A stretch of DNA of 39,973 bases, taken from the IMG/VR virus record IMGVR_UViG_3300023179_000235, positions 1-39,973 of that record; one strand, 5' to 3'. Both the position numbers and the translations under genes were made by a program. Of this stretch, positions 26,192 to 33,150 are shown one piece after another (positions within the stretch are counted from its first letter, which is position 1; every line of letters starts with the position of its first letter). This DNA comes from a virus. The notes under the pieces were generated by a model that saw nothing but the letters and a program-made list of their open reading frames with translations, did not search any database and was not told the DNA's origin.

Positions 26192-28100
26192 GTTCTATCT
26201 CCTTATTTATAATTATATCCGACTCCGATAAAGAAGTCAAGAGTTTTATATCAACTTTCAACGGTACCCGTAATGGATACACGTTTTCAGCAACCTGTTT
26301 AATTTCTTCTACCCGTGCTTCGACATGCCGATCGTTAGGTATACTTATAACAACCGAGTCATGTACTTGAGTAACTAATCTGTATTTCATACTGTGCAGT
26401 TGAATCATGGCACGTTTAGTAATGGTAGCGCCTAAACTCTGAATCGGAAAGTTATACCCCTGTTTTAATGCATGTCTCCATTCTTTGCTATTTGTAGGTT
26501 CGTATTCAATAGCTGGTAGTCTGCGCAATCTACCTGCTTCTGAAATAACGCAGGCATGCTGTTCAATAAATTGTCTCTGTCTTACTAAGTACTCTTTGTA
26601 ACCCTTATAAAGATCATAGAATTGAGCAATGATATCTCGGCAATCTTCAACCGAACGATCAATCATACTGGTTAATCTGTAAGCGGAAGCATCGTAGATC
26701 ATGGCAAAGTTTACAGCTTTGCCAGTTTGTCTGTCTGCCCCTATAGCTTCTGCTGTAATTTGATGTAGATCTATTCCATCATTATACCCTTTTAGAAGAA
26801 GCCTGTCATTTGATAGGTGGGCGGCAAGCCGTAACTCTAATTGACTATAGTCAAAGTACACAAAAATTTGCCCAGGATCTGGCAAGAAAAATTTCTTAAC
26901 CTCTGACCCTCTTGGCAAGTTTTGCATGTTTGGATTTCTTGATGATAATCTACCAGTTACAGTACCGCCCGAACTATCTTCTTTGCTTCTGCCCGTTTGC
27001 AAATACTCAGCATAGATTCGTCCGTTATCTACGTGAGCAAGTAGCCCCGTCTTTTCTACCGCATCCCCTGTATAAGTATTTAATATCTTTATGTTTTTCT
27101 TCCATGCTCTATATATTTCAAGAGCCTTTTTAATTTTATCTTGCGGACCGTATGCTTTATAAATAACTTCCAAAGAACTTTCGGAAGTTGATGGTTTGCC
27201 CGTTGCAGTTTTTTCCACAAGCTTTTCAGGGATTTTAAATTGACCGAAGATAAGCATTGATAAATGCTCCGCGCTCTGCCAATTAAATTTCGTATGGCTT
27301 TTCGCACTCCGTTTTTGCACGTTGGCTTTACCCCTCGGCGTTTGTTTTGTTGCGAGTACTTTTTCATATAGGGCCTCCTCAATATTGTTTATTTCCTTTG
27401 CACAAATTAGAGACATCTCTGCTAGTAAACGTACGTTTTCTGCTAGTAACGTACTAGCATATCTATTTAATGCCGCCTCGTCAAGTTTAATGCCGTCTAG
27501 TTCCATGGCAAGTAGTACTTTTTCAAGGGGCATCATTTCATTCGTGTAGTAATCTAGCGGTGAAGTTACATACTTTTTTTCCTTTAGTGCCTTATCCATT
27601 TTTTTAATAGCGGGCACAAGTGACCAAAATAGTTTTAAAGTATTCTTGCAATCTTCAAGGCAGTATCTTTTAATAGTATAATGGAACGGTTCAGAGTCAT
27701 CCTCTAAATCATAGCGACAAAGGTCTGCAACAGAGCGCCCATTAATAGAGCTGATTGCCCTGTCCAGTTCTTTTTTATTTGTTAGCGATGATTCGCCAAA
27801 GTATTTTACCGACAAGTCTTTTAGTCCGAGTGGTTGATTCTCATCTATAAGTTGCGCTAAAAGTTTTGTATCCCACACTTTACAATTAATAACAACACCT
27901 GCTTGCACTAGAAACTTTAAATCAAAACGTATGTTGTGCCCCACAATATGGTTGTCTTTGTTAGCTAGGTACTGACGAAGTTCTGTATCATTAACATCAA
28001 CATACTTACCAATTGCCCCATCAAACGTTCCAACGCCATGAATGCGATCGGTCCTTGGGTTAAGTCCCGTTGTTTCAATGTCTAGTGCAATAATGTTCAT
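26154..28100 (-). CDS. polA: Family A DNA polymerase with 3'-5' exonuclease
   Basis: A 648-residue replicative polymerase, Klenow-like with no 5' nuclease. The proofreading domain has ALDIETTG (Asp7, Glu9), HNIRFDLKF near 55 and YCLEDCKNT near 147. Polymerase motif A is YFDYSQLELR (Asp417). Motif B is GKAVNFAMIYDAS, with Lys461, Phe465 (equivalent to Klenow Phe762) and Tyr469. Motif C is QVHDS with Asp581. Two changes stand out: Ser582 replaces the usual Glu after the motif C Asp, and Asp470 replaces the Gly after the motif B Tyr. The start overlaps the ATPase stop (ATGA). Phe at the 762 position has been linked with virulent phages. Confidence 0.95.
   Translation of the reverse strand: MNIIALDIETTGLNPRTDRIHGVGTFDGAIGKYVDVNDTELRQYLANKDNHIVGHNIRFDLKFLVQAGVVINCKVWDTKLLAQLIDENQPLGLKDLSVKYFGESSLTNKKELDRAISSINGRSVADLCRYDLEDDSEPFHYTIKRYCLEDCKNTLKLFWSLVPAIKKMDKALKEKKYVTSPLDYYTNEMMPLEKVLLAMELDGIKLDEAALNRYASTLLAENVRLLAEMSLICAKEINNIEEALYEKVLATKQTPRGKANVQKRSAKSHTKFNWQSAEHLSMLIFGQFKIPEKLVEKTATGKPSTSESSLEVIYKAYGPQDKIKKALEIYRAWKKNIKILNTYTGDAVEKTGLLAHVDNGRIYAEYLQTGRSKEDSSGGTVTGRLSSRNPNMQNLPRGSEVKKFFLPDPGQIFVYFDYSQLELRLAAHLSNDRLLLKGYNDGIDLHQITAEAIGADRQTGKAVNFAMIYDASAYRLTSMIDRSVEDCRDIIAQFYDLYKGYKEYLVRQRQFIEQHACVISEAGRLRRLPAIEYEPTNSKEWRHALKQGYNFPIQSLGATITKRAMIQLHSMKYRLVTQVHDSVVISIPNDRHVEARVEEIKQVAENVYPLRVPLKVDIKLLTSLSESDIIINKEIEHEPKTIKLSRPS
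26212..26240 (-). promoter_or_regulatory. Sigma70-type promoter inside the polymerase gene
   Basis: On the minus strand TTGACT (26240-26235), a 17-bp spacer and TATAAT (26217-26212) lie in the last codons of the polymerase gene. The expected start is near 26205, leaving a leader of about 14 bases that contains AGGAG before the ATG at 26191. It should raise the level of the resolvase-exonuclease part of the operon. Confidence 0.75.
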
Positions 28101-28933
28101 AACTCTAGCAATCCTTTCTCGGCCTCAAGTTTAAACGTAAAGGCATGCTCATTGTTGTTCTTTAAGCATTTGCGTAATGGTACTTTGATACCGCGCGGTC
28201 CGTCACGGTTAAGCGTGCATTCAATTATAATCTGTTGTCCCGTGTTGCGCATATCAAGTTGTTGCTCTACCTTGTATTCAATACGACCTGACTCTTTAGC
28301 AGCATCTACTGATGCCTCACCGTAAGTACCTCGTCGCTTTTCGCACACGATACCAATAGACAATTGCCCATCATACTTCAACTTCATAGCATCTAAGTCA
28401 AGCAGCCACTGGTCAACCGACATGCGAAGGTCAGAAAGATTACGAGCTACTGCTTGCAAAGAATCAATGATAACAAGTCCACGTTTTCCAGGATGCATTT
28501 GAAGCATCTCACCTACAGATAGTTCAATTTCAGCCATCTCTATCTTACCAAAACTAAAATAAAGCGGGAGCTTAGAGAGGCCCGCATGGCGCTCCCTAAG
28601 TCCCTGCATTTCTTTAACAGATGTCCATGTCTCATTGAACTGGTTGCACAAGATGCGTTCGGTTAAACGCTGCTTGCCATTTTCCTGATCAATGAAAAAT
28701 ACTGGGTTACCAATGTTTGCATTGTGTAGTGCAAGTTGCATAGCAAAAGTTGACTTACATGATTTTGGTTCCCCAAGTATGGCAAAGAAACCCGCCAGAC
28801 CAAGAAGTTCTTTATCTAACTTTTCAATACCGGTTTGCACACCGACCACCTTTCGCTTCATGCGCTCAATAAATTTGTCCGTGTCCAAACCTAATCGTTT
28901 ATTAGAAAGGAAACTTACTTGCTGTTGCGACAT
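28097..28933 (-). CDS. RecA/RepA-fold ATPase, probable replicative helicase or recombinase
   Basis: A 278-residue P-loop ATPase. Walker A is GEPKSCKST at 54-62, with Cys59 in place of the second Gly. IDQENG at 81-86 holds the likely catalytic Glu84, and Walker B is LVIIDS at 153-158. The AAA_25/RepA-like build suggests a hexameric helicase. No DnaB-type helicase or primase is otherwise visible, so this is the best candidate for fork unwinding, although a recombinase role beside the exonuclease and the SSB-like protein is also possible. GGGAG precedes the chosen ATG 28933; an in-frame GTG lies two codons earlier. Confidence 0.88.
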   Translation of the reverse strand: MSQQQVSFLSNKRLGLDTDKFIERMKRKVVGVQTGIEKLDKELLGLAGFFAILGEPKSCKSTFAMQLALHNANIGNPVFFIDQENGKQRLTERILCNQFNETWTSVKEMQGLRERHAGLSKLPLYFSFGKIEMAEIELSVGEMLQMHPGKRGLVIIDSLQAVARNLSDLRMSVDQWLLDLDAMKLKYDGQLSIGIVCEKRRGTYGEASVDAAKESGRIEYKVEQQLDMRNTGQQIIIECTLNRDGPRGIKVPLRKCLKNNNEHAFTFKLEAEKGLLEL

Positions 28934-29189
28934 TGGCACTCCCTGTTCCAGATGCTTTTGTTTTACTAAGCGCAGGCTTTACCACAAAGTCTGGCGCTTT
29001 CGGGTTTTTCTTTACACCACTCTGTGCAAATACAGACAGCCTAATCATTCCGTCTGTTATCTCCACATTTGACAGTTGTTCTGCTCTAATCATCAAAGAT
29101 AGATAGGCACGTTCGTTACCTTCCTTATCTTTAAATGTACCTTTGTATCCGATACCAAGATCGGGTGTACGTGGTTTTGCGTTGTTCAT
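28902..29189 (-). CDS. Small SSB-like protein candidate
   Basis: A 95-residue protein between the nuclease and ATPase genes, with AAGGAGG before its ATG. Residues 14-70 are strand-rich (YKGTFKDKEGNERAYLSLMI), compatible with an OB fold. A disordered Ser/Thr/Ala tail then ends in FPF, recalling the PF tip of bacterial single-strand-binding proteins but without its acidic residues. The role is inferred from fold impression and neighbours and is not certain. Confidence 0.7.
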   Translation of the reverse strand: MNNAKPRTPDLGIGYKGTFKDKEGNERAYLSLMIRAEQLSNVEITDGMIRLSVFAQSGVKKNPKAPDFVVKPALSKTKASGTGSANVATASKFPF

Positions 29190-29198
29190 GTGTCCTCC

Positions 29199-30137
29199 TT
29201 AAAGTTTGCTTCTAGGATGGCGTCGCCGATATTCTGCACGTGCTAAGGCAATCTCTGCCTCAGTCCGCTCAGGGACAATGCCATCTATAAGCAATTGTTT
29301 GTTTTTGTAACGCGAATAAAGTGGTTGCCAATCTCCATAAATAATATTGCCTTCGACTAACTTTTTAAGTTTAGCATCCGGCATTTCACGGAGAACTTCA
29401 GGAGTTAACTCGTACTTATATTTGTATTCCCCTGCAGGTACTGTATTATTTTTGATATGCTCGTCAAGTTTTTTCCATCTCTCCAAGGCTTCAGTTAAAT
29501 TAGCGGAAGCTTCCAATGATCCGGCTTCGCCGTTACTTTTTTCGTAGTCTCTAGCGTAAACGCTATTAGTTTTTTCATCGTAGTAACAATTGATAGTAAC
29601 TATTTCTCCGAAGTGGTTGTCAGAAAGAAGCACATAAATAAACACACCGTGATTTGTTTCTCCAGCATCGTGCAAATTTTTTAAGTACAGCCCTATTTGA
29701 ATTAAGTACTCTTGACTTGGCTCTGGCTTTTGGAAGAATAAGTCAGCACCATAACCAGACTTAGTTTTAATTTCAACCGCAAACTTATCCCACCCAGTTT
29801 CAGTTTTTTTATACATCAAGTAGTCTAAGAACCCGTCCCAGTTTGGGTTAGATTGTCCTACAGGAATTTGTGACTGCACCGGCGCTGGATGCCACCCTAC
29901 AAAATGTAAGTGGCGAAGCACTCGCTCAATAAGAATCTTTTCAACGGCATCTCCTATAAGCATTCGCATTGCTCCGGTAAAGTCTGTCTTATTAGTTTCG
30001 GGTTCGCCTTTCCACGCCCAGTATTGATCGCGCAAACAAGATAGGTTAGCACTAGGATAATGCCCACGTCTATCTCTAAAATTAATGCGATCGGTTTCAG
30101 TTAACATAGCCTTCATTGCTTGTAAAAATGTATTCAT
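29199..30137 (-). CDS. PD-(D/E)XK exonuclease
   Basis: A 312-residue nuclease of the Cas4/YqaJ/lambda-exonuclease class. Catalytic residues are Asp105 (GFLDYL) and Glu122-x-Lys124 (VEIKTK), with Glu66 as a possible motif I residue. It would resect DNA ends for annealing recombination with the neighbouring SSB-like and ATPase proteins, or help degrade host DNA. I chose ATG 30137 because a promoter -10 box lies only seven bases upstream; upstream in-frame starts would fall inside that promoter. The message would then be leaderless or nearly so. Confidence 0.88.
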   Translation of the reverse strand: MNTFLQAMKAMLTETDRINFRDRRGHYPSANLSCLRDQYWAWKGEPETNKTDFTGAMRMLIGDAVEKILIERVLRHLHFVGWHPAPVQSQIPVGQSNPNWDGFLDYLMYKKTETGWDKFAVEIKTKSGYGADLFFQKPEPSQEYLIQIGLYLKNLHDAGETNHGVFIYVLLSDNHFGEIVTINCYYDEKTNSVYARDYEKSNGEAGSLEASANLTEALERWKKLDEHIKNNTVPAGEYKYKYELTPEVLREMPDAKLKKLVEGNIIYGDWQPLYSRYKNKQLLIDGIVPERTEAEIALARAEYRRRHPRSKL

Positions 30138-30144
30138 GAGTACA

Positions 30145-30173
30145 ATTATACCGCACATTCGTAAAAAGTACAA
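30145..30173 (-). promoter_or_regulatory. Leftward promoter for the replication operon
   Basis: On the minus strand TATAAT (30150-30145) is perfect and a -35 TTGTAC (30173-30168) lies exactly 17 bp upstream, weaker than consensus. The ATG of the nuclease gene begins seven bases after the -10 box, so the start site would be at or next to the start codon. The weak -35 box suggests it may need an activator. Confidence 0.65.
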
Positions 30174-30197
30174 GACATTTATTTTTACGTGAACCTA

Positions 30198-30226
30198 TTG
30201 ACAAACTGTAAAATCCGTGTTATAAT
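30198..30226 (+). promoter_or_regulatory. Perfect sigma70 promoter, early control region
   Basis: TTGACA (30198-30203), a 17-bp spacer and TATAAT (30221-30226) match the consensus in every position. The expected start is near 30233. Its transcript would first cross the 20-bp operator-like sequence at 30244-30263 and the hairpin at 30265-30287, about 150 bases before the first gene, so it may give a regulated leader or a small RNA. Confidence 0.9.
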
Positions 30227-30243
30227 CTGTAGAGTTCCCGCAG

Positions 30244-30263
30244 AATAGTGTATACGTATATAG
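30244..30263. promoter_or_regulatory. Operator-like 20-mer shared with the genome ends
   Basis: The 20 bases here are the exact reverse complement of 127-146 and of 39938-39957. The core is the palindrome TATACGTATA. It lies about ten bases after the expected start of the perfect promoter, a position suited to a repressor roadblock. An unidentified phage or host regulator is inferred. Confidence 0.6.
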
Positions 30264-30264
30264 A

Positions 30265-30287
30265 GCATGTCTTTTAAAGAGACATGC
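30265..30287 (+). other. Leader hairpin
   Basis: GCATGTCT (30265-30272) and AGACATGC (30280-30287) make a perfect 8-bp stem with a 7-base loop, TTTAAAG. It directly follows the operator-like 20-mer. No T-run follows, so it is not an ordinary terminator. It could stabilise a short RNA from the promoter at 30198-30226 or be a second inverted-repeat binding site. Confidence 0.55.
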
Positions 30288-30347
30288 AGCTAACGTAAGT
30301 ATAGGGCCGCCTAAATATTAGACAGTTTAGAGTCTATAAAATAGTGC

Positions 30348-30376
30348 TTGACTTTTAAACTTACCTGGTGTATAAT
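30348..30376 (+). promoter_or_regulatory. Sigma70 promoter immediately before the first early gene
   Basis: TTGACT (30348-30353), a 17-bp spacer and TATAAT (30371-30376) lie so that the ATG at 30383 starts six bases after the -10 box. The transcription start would coincide with the start codon, a leaderless arrangement. It is the second strong rightward promoter in this region, 150 bp after the first. Confidence 0.85.
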
Positions 30377-30382
30377 TATAAT

Positions 30383-30622
30383 ATGGATGGTAGGGGCAGG
30401 TTAACAAGATTATCACTGATGATTTTAGCGCAGGCTGTCGAGGATGTCTTGCGCTTTGAGTTAGGCTTGCCCCTGGAGGGGATTGAACCGGGAGAAATCG
30501 AGGAGGCGTATGCTGAGGCTCGAATGTACATTATGCGCTACCCGCGACTAGTCGATCGGTATAAAAAGCTAAGCCGCAAAAAGCAACAATGGTTGCAAGA
30601 GGTTGAAAATGCAAGGGAATAA
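30383..30622 (+). CDS. First early gene, hypothetical, apparently leaderless
   Basis: A 79-residue helical protein with a basic start and an acidic middle (EGIEPGEIEEAYAEAR). No Shine-Dalgarno precedes ATG 30383, and the promoter -10 box ends six bases upstream. An in-frame GTG at 30368 lies inside the promoter and ATG 30419 has only a distant purine run, so the leaderless start is preferred. Transcripts from the promoter at 30198-30226 would instead give it a long leader. No family recognised; position suggests an early host-takeover or regulatory protein. Confidence 0.7.
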   Translation: MDGRGRLTRLSLMILAQAVEDVLRFELGLPLEGIEPGEIEEAYAEARMYIMRYPRLVDRYKKLSRKKQQWLQEVENARE

Positions 30623-31073
30623 AGTGTATGTACAGAAACTAGGGCAGTCACTGTTCCGCATTCCAATGGATAGTTTTAACAGGCCGGTGCCCGTGCAGTC
30701 AGTTACAGAAATGCCTGACGGTTGTTTTCCTATGACTCTTAACTCAGAGGCCGAATTGCGAGCGCACTTTCCTAGCGCAGAACTAATATTTATTACAGCA
30801 CCGAGTAATAATACAGTAGTTCACCGTAGTCCTGACGTTGCTCATCAAGTTGCTGCAATTCTAAAGCAGTCCACTACCACCCCTCCAACCAAAACAGTTG
30901 GTGTTGCCGTAGAAACAGGGGAACTTTTAGCCTCGTCTGTAAACTCAAAGCAAAAGGCAGAAGAATTTTTGAAGCGGTTACAAACCGCGTTACAATACGC
31001 GAGCAAGAAGCACGCACCAAAGTTGCAGCATCAAATAGAAATAGTACAGGAGTTGATTAGTGAAATCTTCTAG
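30609..31073 (+). CDS. Hypothetical early protein
   Basis: A 154-residue protein overlapping the previous gene by 14 bases. AGAGG lies six bases before ATG 30609; a second start, GTG 30624, has AAGGGA and is also good. The N-terminal 70 residues look strand-rich (YVQKLGQSLFRIPMD), a Thr-rich linker follows near 85-100, and the C-terminal 50 residues are a helical, basic stretch. No family recognised. Confidence 0.7.
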   Translation: MQGNKVYVQKLGQSLFRIPMDSFNRPVPVQSVTEMPDGCFPMTLNSEAELRAHFPSAELIFITAPSNNTVVHRSPDVAHQVAAILKQSTTTPPTKTVGVAVETGELLASSVNSKQKAEEFLKRLQTALQYASKKHAPKLQHQIEIVQELISEIF

Positions 31074-31251
31074 TGTTTACGCTACTGTGTTTGTTCTTAG
31101 GGAATATTGTTATAACCATCAATCAGAGGAACCTTGGTTAGTTATAGGCTTCATTGTAGATAAGTCAAAAGGTAATGGCGCCACAAAGCGAGAATTCTTT
31201 GATTACATGTGGGAGAAAGGTTTTGACGAGGGTTTATGTCTGAAGATATAA
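31060..31251 (+). CDS. Hypothetical small protein
   Basis: A 63-residue protein starting at GTG 31060 with AGGAG seven bases upstream, overlapping the previous gene by 14 bases and the next by 16. It contains an aromatic-rich segment (EPWLVIGFIVDKSKG) and a DYMWEKGF stretch. I do not recognise it. The ribosome binding site and overlaps support it as a real gene. Confidence 0.68.
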   Translation: MKSSSVYATVFVLREYCYNHQSEEPWLVIGFIVDKSKGNGATKREFFDYMWEKGFDEGLCLKI

Positions 31252-31631
31252 AAATAAAACCAGAACGATTAACTCCTAAACAGCAACGTTTTGTTGCCGC
31301 TACTGCTCAAGGTATTTCTGGAAAGGACGCCGTAATTGCTGCAGGTTACAATGTCACAACCGACAGTAGTGCTGAGTCTTTGGCTAGTAAAATGTTAGCT
31401 CAACCTAAAATACAAAATGCACTGTCGGCGTCTATCACGCGACAGTTCCCAAACGTGCCAGACATGGCAGCAAATACTTTAGTTGATATTCTTATCAACC
31501 CAGAAGGGCGCGCAGGCGATAAACTAAAAGCAATCGAATTGCTATGTCGTATTTGTGGTTGGCAAGCGCCAAGTCAACATGCGTCACTGAATGTTTCAGT
31601 TAGTGAGAAGTTTAAACTACCGGAGGAATAG
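31236..31631 (+). CDS. terS: Terminase small subunit candidate
   Basis: A 131-residue protein. Residues 10-65 (LTPKQQRFVAATAQGISGKD, then AVIAAGYN and SLASKMLAQPKIQNAL) have the helix-turn-helix signature of the Terminase_2 small-subunit family, which binds the packaging site and loads the large subunit. The remaining helices would oligomerise. GAGGG precedes the ATG inside the previous gene. It lies 23 kb from the large subunit gene, or about 15 kb round a circle, within early genes, which is unusual and leaves some doubt about its role. Confidence 0.75.
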   Translation: MSEDIKIKPERLTPKQQRFVAATAQGISGKDAVIAAGYNVTTDSSAESLASKMLAQPKIQNALSASITRQFPNVPDMAANTLVDILINPEGRAGDKLKAIELLCRICGWQAPSQHASLNVSVSEKFKLPEE

Positions 31632-31632
31632 T

Positions 31633-31905
31633 ATGATTATTTTAAAAAAAGCGGATGGGTTATCAAATATTGAGATGGTTCTAACAGCCGAAGGTTTAAC
31701 TTGGATGGAAGTTAGTAACGAATTTATTAGTTTTCTTTCCGCGTGTGGTTATGTAGTAACAGGGTATGAAGTTGGCAACCACCTATGCGCAGAGTTTGCT
31801 TTTCAAAAAGAAAAAGAAAAGGATGAACCACTTGTATTAGAACACGAGTGCAAACCTAAAAGAAAAAGGAGAAAGAAAAATGCCCGGACATTACAAAAAA
31901 GGTAA
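31633..31905 (+). CDS. Hypothetical protein with basic tail
   Basis: A 90-residue protein with CGGAGGAA eight bases before ATG 31633; an in-frame start at 31591 lies inside the previous gene and has no such site. Residues 1-60 form a mixed fold with NEFISFLSACGYVVTGYEVG, and 75-90 is a strongly basic tail (KPKRKRRKKNAR) likely to bind nucleic acid. It overlaps the next gene by 26 bases. No family recognised. Confidence 0.68.
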   Translation: MIILKKADGLSNIEMVLTAEGLTWMEVSNEFISFLSACGYVVTGYEVGNHLCAEFAFQKEKEKDEPLVLEHECKPKRKRRKKNARTLQKR

Positions 31906-32095
31906 AGTCGAAAAAGTAATGCACGAATATAAAGAAGGAGAGTTGCGTTCCGGTTCTAAAAAAGGACCGAAAGTAAAGTCCCGTAAGCAAGCGATTGCAA
32001 TTGCTCTCTCGGAAGCACGAGAAGCTGGTGAGCCGGTACCCAAGAAATCATCTGCTGCTAAACGATTAGGCATGATGAAGAAAAAGAAAAAGTGA
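31880..32095 (+). CDS. DUF6496-like small basic protein
   Basis: A 71-residue, Lys-rich protein. KVEKVMHEYKEGELRSGS followed by VKSRKQAIAIALSEAREAG is the typical sequence of the DUF6496 family, common in phages and bacteria and of unknown function. AGGAG precedes the ATG. The Lys-rich end (MMKKKKK) and overall charge suggest nucleic-acid contact. Its stop overlaps the next small gene (GTGA). Confidence 0.85.
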   Translation: MPGHYKKGKVEKVMHEYKEGELRSGSKKGPKVKSRKQAIAIALSEAREAGEPVPKKSSAAKRLGMMKKKKK

Positions 32096-32247
32096 TAAGA
32101 TTACTGGCATATCTAGTGCCGGTTCTCGGTCTACTACTTAGCATTAAGATTTGTTTTAGCTTTAGTCAATGTAACGACAACAGTTTACTAATTATTGCTT
32201 TAACCTATCTTACACTAATCTATACTTACTTGCCGAGGAAACGATGA
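32092..32247 (+). CDS. Two-helix membrane protein
   Basis: A 51-residue protein starting at GTG 32092, overlapping the stop of the previous gene and ending inside the ATG of the next (ATGA at 32244-32247). Residues 3-25 and 31-46 are hydrophobic helices separated by a short polar turn (SQCNDN), so it should be a hairpin membrane protein. It could be an early membrane modifier or a holin-like protein. Its two exact overlaps support it. Confidence 0.65.
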   Translation: MIRLLAYLVPVLGLLLSIKICFSFSQCNDNSLLIIALTYLTLIYTYLPRKR

Positions 32248-32453
32248 AAGTAAAACCTTATTGGTGGTACAAAAATAAGTACGGAGATAAACAAGGTAAC
32301 TGGCCCGTAAAATTAAACGGCCAATATATCCTATTACCATTAGCCGTAGAAATGTACATAGTACAGAAGTACTGGCACTTACGCGATAGTGTTGGCATTA
32401 AAAAAATTTACTACAAAAAACTGAAAGAGTACCTACCTAAGCTTTCTGTTTAG
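32244..32453 (+). CDS. Hypothetical basic, aromatic-rich protein
   Basis: A 69-residue protein rich in Lys, Tyr and Trp (KPYWWYKNKYGDKQGNW near the start), with a charge suited to nucleic-acid binding. GAGGAA lies six bases before its ATG. It is the last gene of the rightward early block and is followed by 37 bases before the converging subtilase gene. No clear terminator is seen there. No family recognised. Confidence 0.68.
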   Translation: MKVKPYWWYKNKYGDKQGNWPVKLNGQYILLPLAVEMYIVQKYWHLRDSVGIKKIYYKKLKEYLPKLSV

Positions 32454-32490
32454 TGGATTTTAACAGTGATCGGTGTGCAACAAAGCGAAT

Positions 32491-33150
32491 TCATCTTTGT
32501 ATTCTACCATATAGCATTTTAGCTGTCAATACCACATCGGCACAATTCATTTTAGGATTATGCCTTCTTATTTGTAGAACAATCCCAGCCATGCGAGCAG
32601 CACTGGCAGAGGTTCCTACTGCATCTCCACGTACATACTCTAACCATGAGTCTGCGTCGTTAGAAAACGGCGCTCTTACTCCATTAAACAAAGTACCCAC
32701 ACTTAGTATACAATTGTTTTTATAATTTGCAGGGTAGAATAATCTACCACCCCCAGCATTTCCAGCCGCAGCAACCATAATAACATCACGATTAGCAAAC
32801 TCTTCTAGTATTGCTTTCTCTTCTTCTAGTACTATGATACCACCATAGCTTAATGATAATACTTTTACAGACCTAGTAAGAGATTCGTGTAAGGCAGCCA
32901 GTAAAGGCACCTTAAATTGTGGACCAGGTTGCCAAGTAATTTGCTCCGCATCTACAGGCTTTGAATTAAGTAGGTCTAGCTGATTCTTAAGGCTACGTGC
33001 CATGTCCGTGCCGTGGTTTGACGGATGCACATAAGAATTTTTGCGCATATTAAGCCTTCCAGTATAAGACACTGAATTACCTACATCAACCTGTATAATG
33101 TCTACTGCTAAAGCACAGATTGCTACGTGAAAAATAAAAAGTAGTTTCAT
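32491..33150 (-). CDS. Exported subtilisin-like serine protease (S8 family)
   Basis: A 219-residue protein with an N-terminal signal-like segment (KLLFIFHVAICALA). The catalytic triad is complete: Asp22 in VDVGNS, His46 in NHGTDMA and Ser181 in GTSASAARMAG. The oxyanion Asn131 is in AAAGNAGG, and the core motifs LSLSYGG, YPANY and PFSND are present. Arg186 replaces the usual Pro after the Ser. It is shorter than most subtilases and has no room for an inhibitory propeptide between the signal and Asp22. It should act in the periplasm, on host envelope proteins or receptors. Its start overlaps a 21-residue membrane peptide gene. Confidence 0.92.
   Translation of the reverse strand: MKLLFIFHVAICALAVDIIQVDVGNSVSYTGRLNMRKNSYVHPSNHGTDMARSLKNQLDLLNSKPVDAEQITWQPGPQFKVPLLAALHESLTRSVKVLSLSYGGIIVLEEEKAILEEFANRDVIMVAAAGNAGGGRLFYPANYKNNCILSVGTLFNGVRAPFSNDADSWLEYVRGDAVGTSASAARMAGIVLQIRRHNPKMNCADVVLTAKMLYGRIQR
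32501..32529 (-). promoter_or_regulatory. Possible antisense promoter in the end of the subtilase gene
   Basis: On the minus strand TTGACA (32529-32524), a 17-bp spacer and TAGAAT (32506-32501) lie in the last codons of the protease gene. Transcription would run antisense through the rightward early genes. The same 17-bp spacing as the other promoters makes it worth noting, but the -10 box has one mismatch and the boxes are also codons. Confidence 0.35.

Noticed and set aside
32454-32490. Bidirectional terminator between the converging early and protease operons
   Set aside because: Only a 6-bp ACAAAG/CTTTGT stem with a 9-base loop at the edge was found, with no T-run; too weak to call.
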